Source of the DNA: Microbacterium sp. W4I20
GTDB taxonomy: Bacteria; Actinomycetota; Actinomycetes; Actinomycetales; Microbacteriaceae
Direction: 5' to 3'
DNA: 64,000 nt
Assembly (NCBI RefSeq): GCF_030816505.1
Contig: NZ_JAUSYB010000001.1
Location: 2,790,001-2,854,000, forward strand
The notes under the pieces are model-generated. The model saw only the letters and a program-made list of their open reading frames with translations, did not search any database and was not told where the DNA came from. Shown piece after piece: positions 61,644 through 64,000 of the stretch. Position numbers and translations under genes: made by a program. Within the stretch, counting starts at the first letter, position 1; every line of letters begins with the position of its first letter.

Positions 61644-62668
61644 CCGCATTCGTGGGAGTGGCCGACATGGTGGAGTGGATCTCGCGCCGCGGCGCGGAGA
61701 CGATCATGACCGAGATGGCCGACACGATCGAGGCCGACTTCCGTCGCTGGGAGTCGTTCGACAAGAGCGAGCGCGTCGCGAACCACACGCCCTTCGGTGT
61801 GATCGAACTCATGCCGATCAGCGACCCCGACATCTACGCGTTCAAGTACGTCAACGGCCACCCGTTCAACCCCGGCCGTGGGTACCAGACGGTGACGGCG
61901 TTCGGTGTGCTCGCCGACGTGCACAACGGCTACCCGGTGTTCCTCGCCGAGATGACGCTGCTCACGGCGCTGCGCACCGCGGCGACGTCGGCGATGGTGG
62001 CGCGCAAGCTCGCACGTCCCGAATCGACCACGATGGCGATGATCGGCGCGGGCAGCCAGGCGGAGTTCCAGGCGCTCGCGTTCCGCGGCGTGCTCGGCAT
62101 CCGCACCCTGCGCATCTACGACGTCGACCCCGCGGCATCCGAGAAATTCGTCCGCAACCTCGGCGCGCGCGGCTTCGACATCACGGTGTGTGGTTCCGCA
62201 TCCGAGGCGGCATCCGGTGCCGACATCGTCACGACCTGCACGGCTGACAAGGCGGTGGCCCAGGTGCTCACCGATGCCGACGTCACCCCCGGCATGCACA
62301 TCAACACGATCGGCGGCGACTGCCCGGGCAAGACCGAGCTGGACCCGCGCATCCTCGACCGGGGTCCGGTTTTCGTGGAGTACACACCGCAGACGCGTGT
62401 CGAGGGCGAGATCCAGAACGTCGCGGCGGACTTCCCGGTGACCGAGTTCTGGCAGGTGCTCGCCGGCCTCGCGCCCGGACGCACCTCGGCCGATCAGGTG
62501 ACGATCTTCGACTCGGTCGGGTTCGCGATCGAGGACTTCTCGGCACTGCGGCACCTGCGCGCCGACCTCGCAGGCTCCGGCCTCGACACCGAGATCGACC
62601 TCGTCGCCGCGCCCGAAGACCCGAAGGACCTCTTCGGCTTCGCGCACTCGCCCGTGCCCGCGCTCTGA
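61640..62668 (+). CDS. ornithine cyclodeaminase/mu-crystallin family protein
   Basis: A 342-residue NAD-binding protein: substrate region AFKYVNGHPFNPGRGYQTVTAF, catalytic-side TALRTAATSAMVARKLARPE, and the Rossmann motif GAGSQAEFQ. It may cyclise ornithine to proline with loss of ammonia, or reduce a cyclic imine as related proteins do. AGGAGG seven bases upstream and overlap with the previous stop support ATG 61640. Alternatives include alanine dehydrogenase and ketimine reductase activity; the sarcosine-oxidase and OCD pairing suggests imino acid metabolism. Confidence 0.87.
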   Translation: MTAFVGVADMVEWISRRGAETIMTEMADTIEADFRRWESFDKSERVANHTPFGVIELMPISDPDIYAFKYVNGHPFNPGRGYQTVTAFGVLADVHNGYPVFLAEMTLLTALRTAATSAMVARKLARPESTTMAMIGAGSQAEFQALAFRGVLGIRTLRIYDVDPAASEKFVRNLGARGFDITVCGSASEAASGADIVTTCTADKAVAQVLTDADVTPGMHINTIGGDCPGKTELDPRILDRGPVFVEYTPQTRVEGEIQNVAADFPVTEFWQVLAGLAPGRTSADQVTIFDSVGFAIEDFSALRHLRADLAGSGLDTEIDLVAAPEDPKDLFGFAHSPVPAL

Positions 62669-62708
62669 CACGCGCCCTTCTGCCGTCCATCCGATCGATC
62701 GGAGCACC

Positions 62709-64000
62709 ATGACCGAGCCCGTCACCCTCGCCGGCGTCCGCCCGTACGACGGCGGCGAGCCCGTCGATCTCGTGCTGCGCGACGGGCTCATCGCGTCGAT
62801 CACTCCGGCGGGTGCCGCCCCGCATGAGGGTGAGGTCGTCGACGCCGGTGGCCGCTGGGTGGGTCCGGGCCTCTGGGACGCGCACGTGCATTTCACGCAG
62901 CACGTGAACCGCCGTCGCCGGCTCGACCTGACCGAGACCCGCAGCGCCGACGACGTGCTCGACATCGTGCGACGGGCGCGGGCGGCGGATGCGCCGCTGA
63001 CCAACGGGATGCTGATGGGCTACGGCTTCCGCGACGGCCTCTGGCCGGTACCGGCGACGCTCGATGCGCTCGATGCGGCGGTCTCCGACATGCCGGTCGT
63101 GCTGGTGAGCGGCGACCTGCACTGCGGCTGGATGAACCGCGCGGCGGCGCGCCGGTTCGGTCTCGCGCTCGACGAGACCGGACTCCTGCGGGAGGGCCCG
63201 TGGATCGAACTGCTGCACTCGTTCGACGAGGCCTCGTCGCTGCCGCTCGACGCCTACCGCGAGGCTGCCGACGCGGCATCCGCTCGGGGAGTCGTCGGGA
63301 TCGTCGAGTACGAGAAGACCGACAACGTCACGGAGTGGTCGGAGCGCACCGCGAGCGGGCTCACGAACCTCCGCGCCGACATCGCGGTGTGGCCCGATCT
63401 GCTGGAGGCGGTCATCGCCGACGGTCGCCGCACCGGCGACGTGGTCGACGAGCACGGGCTCATCACCTTCGGCCGCCTCAAGGTCGTCGTCGACGGCTCG
63501 CTGAACACGCGCGCACCGCGTGGTGCTGGGATCCGTATCCGGGCATGGACCCCGGTCACCCGCACGCGTGCGGGATGGAGAGCGTGCCGATCCCCGAACT
63601 GCGGCGACTGCTGGAGCGCGCCCGGGGCGCCGGGATCGAGGCCGCCGTGCACGCGATCGGCGACCGCGCGAACACCGAGGTGCTCGACACGTTCGAGGCG
63701 CTCGACATGAAGGGCGTGATCGAGCACGCCCAGCTCGTGCGCGACGACGATTTCGCCCGGTTCGCCGCTCTCGGGCTGATCGCCAGCGTGCAGCCCGAGC
63801 ACGCGATGGACGACCGCGACGTGGCCGACCGGCACTGGGCCGGGCGCACCGGTCGAGCCTTCGCGTTCGGCTCGCTGCACCGTTCCGGCACCGCGCTGCG
63901 CCTCGGGTCGGATGCACCGGTCGCCCCGCTCGACCCGTGGGTCTCGCTCAGCGCCGCGACCGCGCGCAGTCGCGGGGAGCGCGAGGCATGGCATCCGGAG
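62709..64000 (+). pseudogene. YtcJ-like amidohydrolase (2-base frameshift; runs off the window)
   Basis: The first about 268 residues are a metal-dependent amidohydrolase: GPGLWDAHVHFTQH contains the HxH metal motif, and VVVDGSLNTR is the usual strand before a TAWCWDPYPG-type loop. As written, the frame then turns to nonsense, stopping at 63710. Omitting the two bases GC at 63513-63514 restores TRTAWCWDPYPGMDPGHPHACGMESVPIPELRRLL and continues to the window end (...HAIGDRANTEVLDTFEALD, LRLGSDAPVAPLDPWVSL). It might hydrolyse an N-acyl or cyclic amide substrate. The indel may be a sequence error. The end of the gene is outside. Confidence 0.85.

Overview
The window is high-GC actinobacterial DNA (roughly 70 percent GC by eye), most like Microbacterium or a close member of the Microbacteriaceae. 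Support comes from the protein families, the Zn-free rpmB-rpmG-rpsN ribosomal cluster, the caa3-type CtaG fusion, many GTG starts and ATGA/GTGA gene junctions. It is ordinary chromosome with accessory segments. No rRNA, tRNA, CRISPR array or prophage was recognised.

Layout. 1-4.8 kb: the end of a giant LPXTG-anchored surface protein with eleven CshA-type fibril repeats, then a small lipoprotein. 4.8-13 kb: MarR regulator and ribA, a sulfurtransferase, a HTH protein, two small membrane proteins, an MFS exporter, purB and a low-molecular-weight phosphatase. 13-16.3 kb: an accessory patch with a WXG-like protein and lipase-like pair, VapBC, a holin-type membrane protein and a Doc-type toxin-antitoxin pair. 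16.4-21.1 kb: hisC/pat and the E1alpha-E1beta-E2 genes of a 2-oxoacid dehydrogenase. 21.3-27.6 kb: a ROK repressor divergent from a sugar ABC importer and an alpha-glucosidase.

27.6-32.8 kb is a zinc island: znuA-znuC-znuB, zur, and a permease/TIGR03943 pair, with a good Zur operator and promoter upstream of znuA. 32.8-36.4 kb: a membrane protein, a DNA glycosylase and the zinc-independent ribosomal proteins L28, L33 and S14. 36.7-46.4 kb: a DUF559 nuclease-like protein, HU, a CopD-CtaG fusion, a PIF1-like helicase, heme oxygenase with an IdeR-like box, a degenerate beta-lactamase-fold lipoprotein and CorA. 46.5-64 kb is a catabolic region: a sarcosine-oxidase-like flavoprotein, a five-gene peptide ABC importer, a cupin and a PucR regulator. 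Divergent from these is a translationally coupled set: class II HMG-CoA reductase, HMG-CoA lyase, CoA-transferase and MaoC-type hydratase. It is followed by PaiB-like, ornithine-cyclodeaminase-like and amidohydrolase genes.

Three themes run across the window. First, several families of short palindromic elements sit between genes, often touching stop codons; one family is translated in frame as four 10-residue repeats at the N-terminus of ZnuC. Second, at least seven genes have a -10-like TANNNT six or seven bases before the start codon, which predicts leaderless mRNAs. Third, three genes carry apparent single indels in G or GC runs, either real decay or sequence error.
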